Positions 63,861-64,000 of a stretch of DNA of 64,000 nt are shown one piece after another. The position numbers and the translations under genes were made by a program. How positions within the stretch are numbered: the stretch's first letter is position 1; every line of letters begins with the position of its first letter. Source of the stretch: Gerris lacustris (lineage: Eukaryota; Arthropoda; Insecta; Hemiptera; Gerridae); assembly GCA_951217055.1 (NCBI GenBank), contig OX578281.1, positions 10,198,447 through 10,262,446 of the forward strand, read 5' to 3'. The notes beneath the pieces were generated by a model, which was not told the DNA's origin, made no database searches, and was given only the letters and a program-made list of their open reading frames with translations.

Positions 63861-64000
63861 AAGAGATTAACATTGAATGACAGCGAAAAAGGAAAAGTAA
63901 ACAAAGAAATAAATTAATTGACGTGTGACAACCAGGTTTGTTTACACTTGGGTCCTAGGTATCGGTTTAATTTTTCTGCATCTCTACTTCTTTACTGGTA

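Overview
The window reads as AT-rich, non-coding arthropod-type nuclear DNA, and I see no intact host gene. Every protein signal comes from a broken non-LTR retrotransposon: two Jockey-like reverse transcriptase C-termini and three RNase H-type C-termini with CCHC ends. An insect is the likely source, because Jockey and I-type LINEs occur together with many short inverted-repeat elements. That is inference and I cannot name the species. There are no rRNA genes, CRISPR arrays, operons or bacterial signals. Three tandem tRNA-like units and one single unit belong to a SINE-like repeat, not to canonical tRNA genes.

Most of the window is a mosaic of repeat families, which I label for convenience. 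A is about 600 bp with a tRNA-like B box near one end. B is about 600 bp, starts with a bulged terminal hairpin and has about 19 pieces here. C is about 570 bp with internal foldbacks and a decayed but recognisable 50-codon reading frame. D is about 725 bp with 13-bp inverted ends. E and H are seen once, G has four copies and F two. A, B, D, E, G4 and H share one layout: a CTGTCTGTC run, then 40-70 bp later a GAAATTTGG(T/C)ATACATGTT-like word in most of them.

Layout. 0-10 kb: A, B, G, a 500-bp foldback element and C copies. 10-17 kb: a 252-bp tandem duplication, more C and G copies, a TA microsatellite and D. 17-19 kb: a 346-bp tandem array of a tRNA-headed SINE. 19-31 kb: B, a MITE with perfect 26-bp ends, A, E, a decayed RNase H LINE, 113-bp and AT-rich tandem arrays, a Jockey fragment and a 137-bp hAT-like MITE. 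31.9-36.2 kb: nested insertions in which a B copy holds a 2-kb TTAA element, which holds a 1.5-kb TTAA element, which holds a G copy; the extended B tail also holds a 1,160-bp Helitron-like element. 36.7-45 kb: an I-type LINE inside the end of a D copy, an A copy split by a MITE, a B copy split by a Jockey LINE, a 1,119-bp double palindrome, a poly-C/poly-G foldback and a second tRNA-headed SINE. 47-50 kb: a C copy split by the foldback element, then B and D. 52-60 kb: a 46-bp array, a large inverted repeat around a TTAA MITE, and a 116-bp satellite grown inside a B copy. 61-64 kb: palindromic short arrays and an RNase H LINE end.

The insertions give a relative chronology: B and its tail are older than the TTAA elements, the Helitron, the SINE array and the Jockey insertion; D predates the I-type LINE; C predates the foldback element. 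All boundaries are read by eye from sequence comparison inside this window, so unlabelled ends are good to about 10-30 bp.
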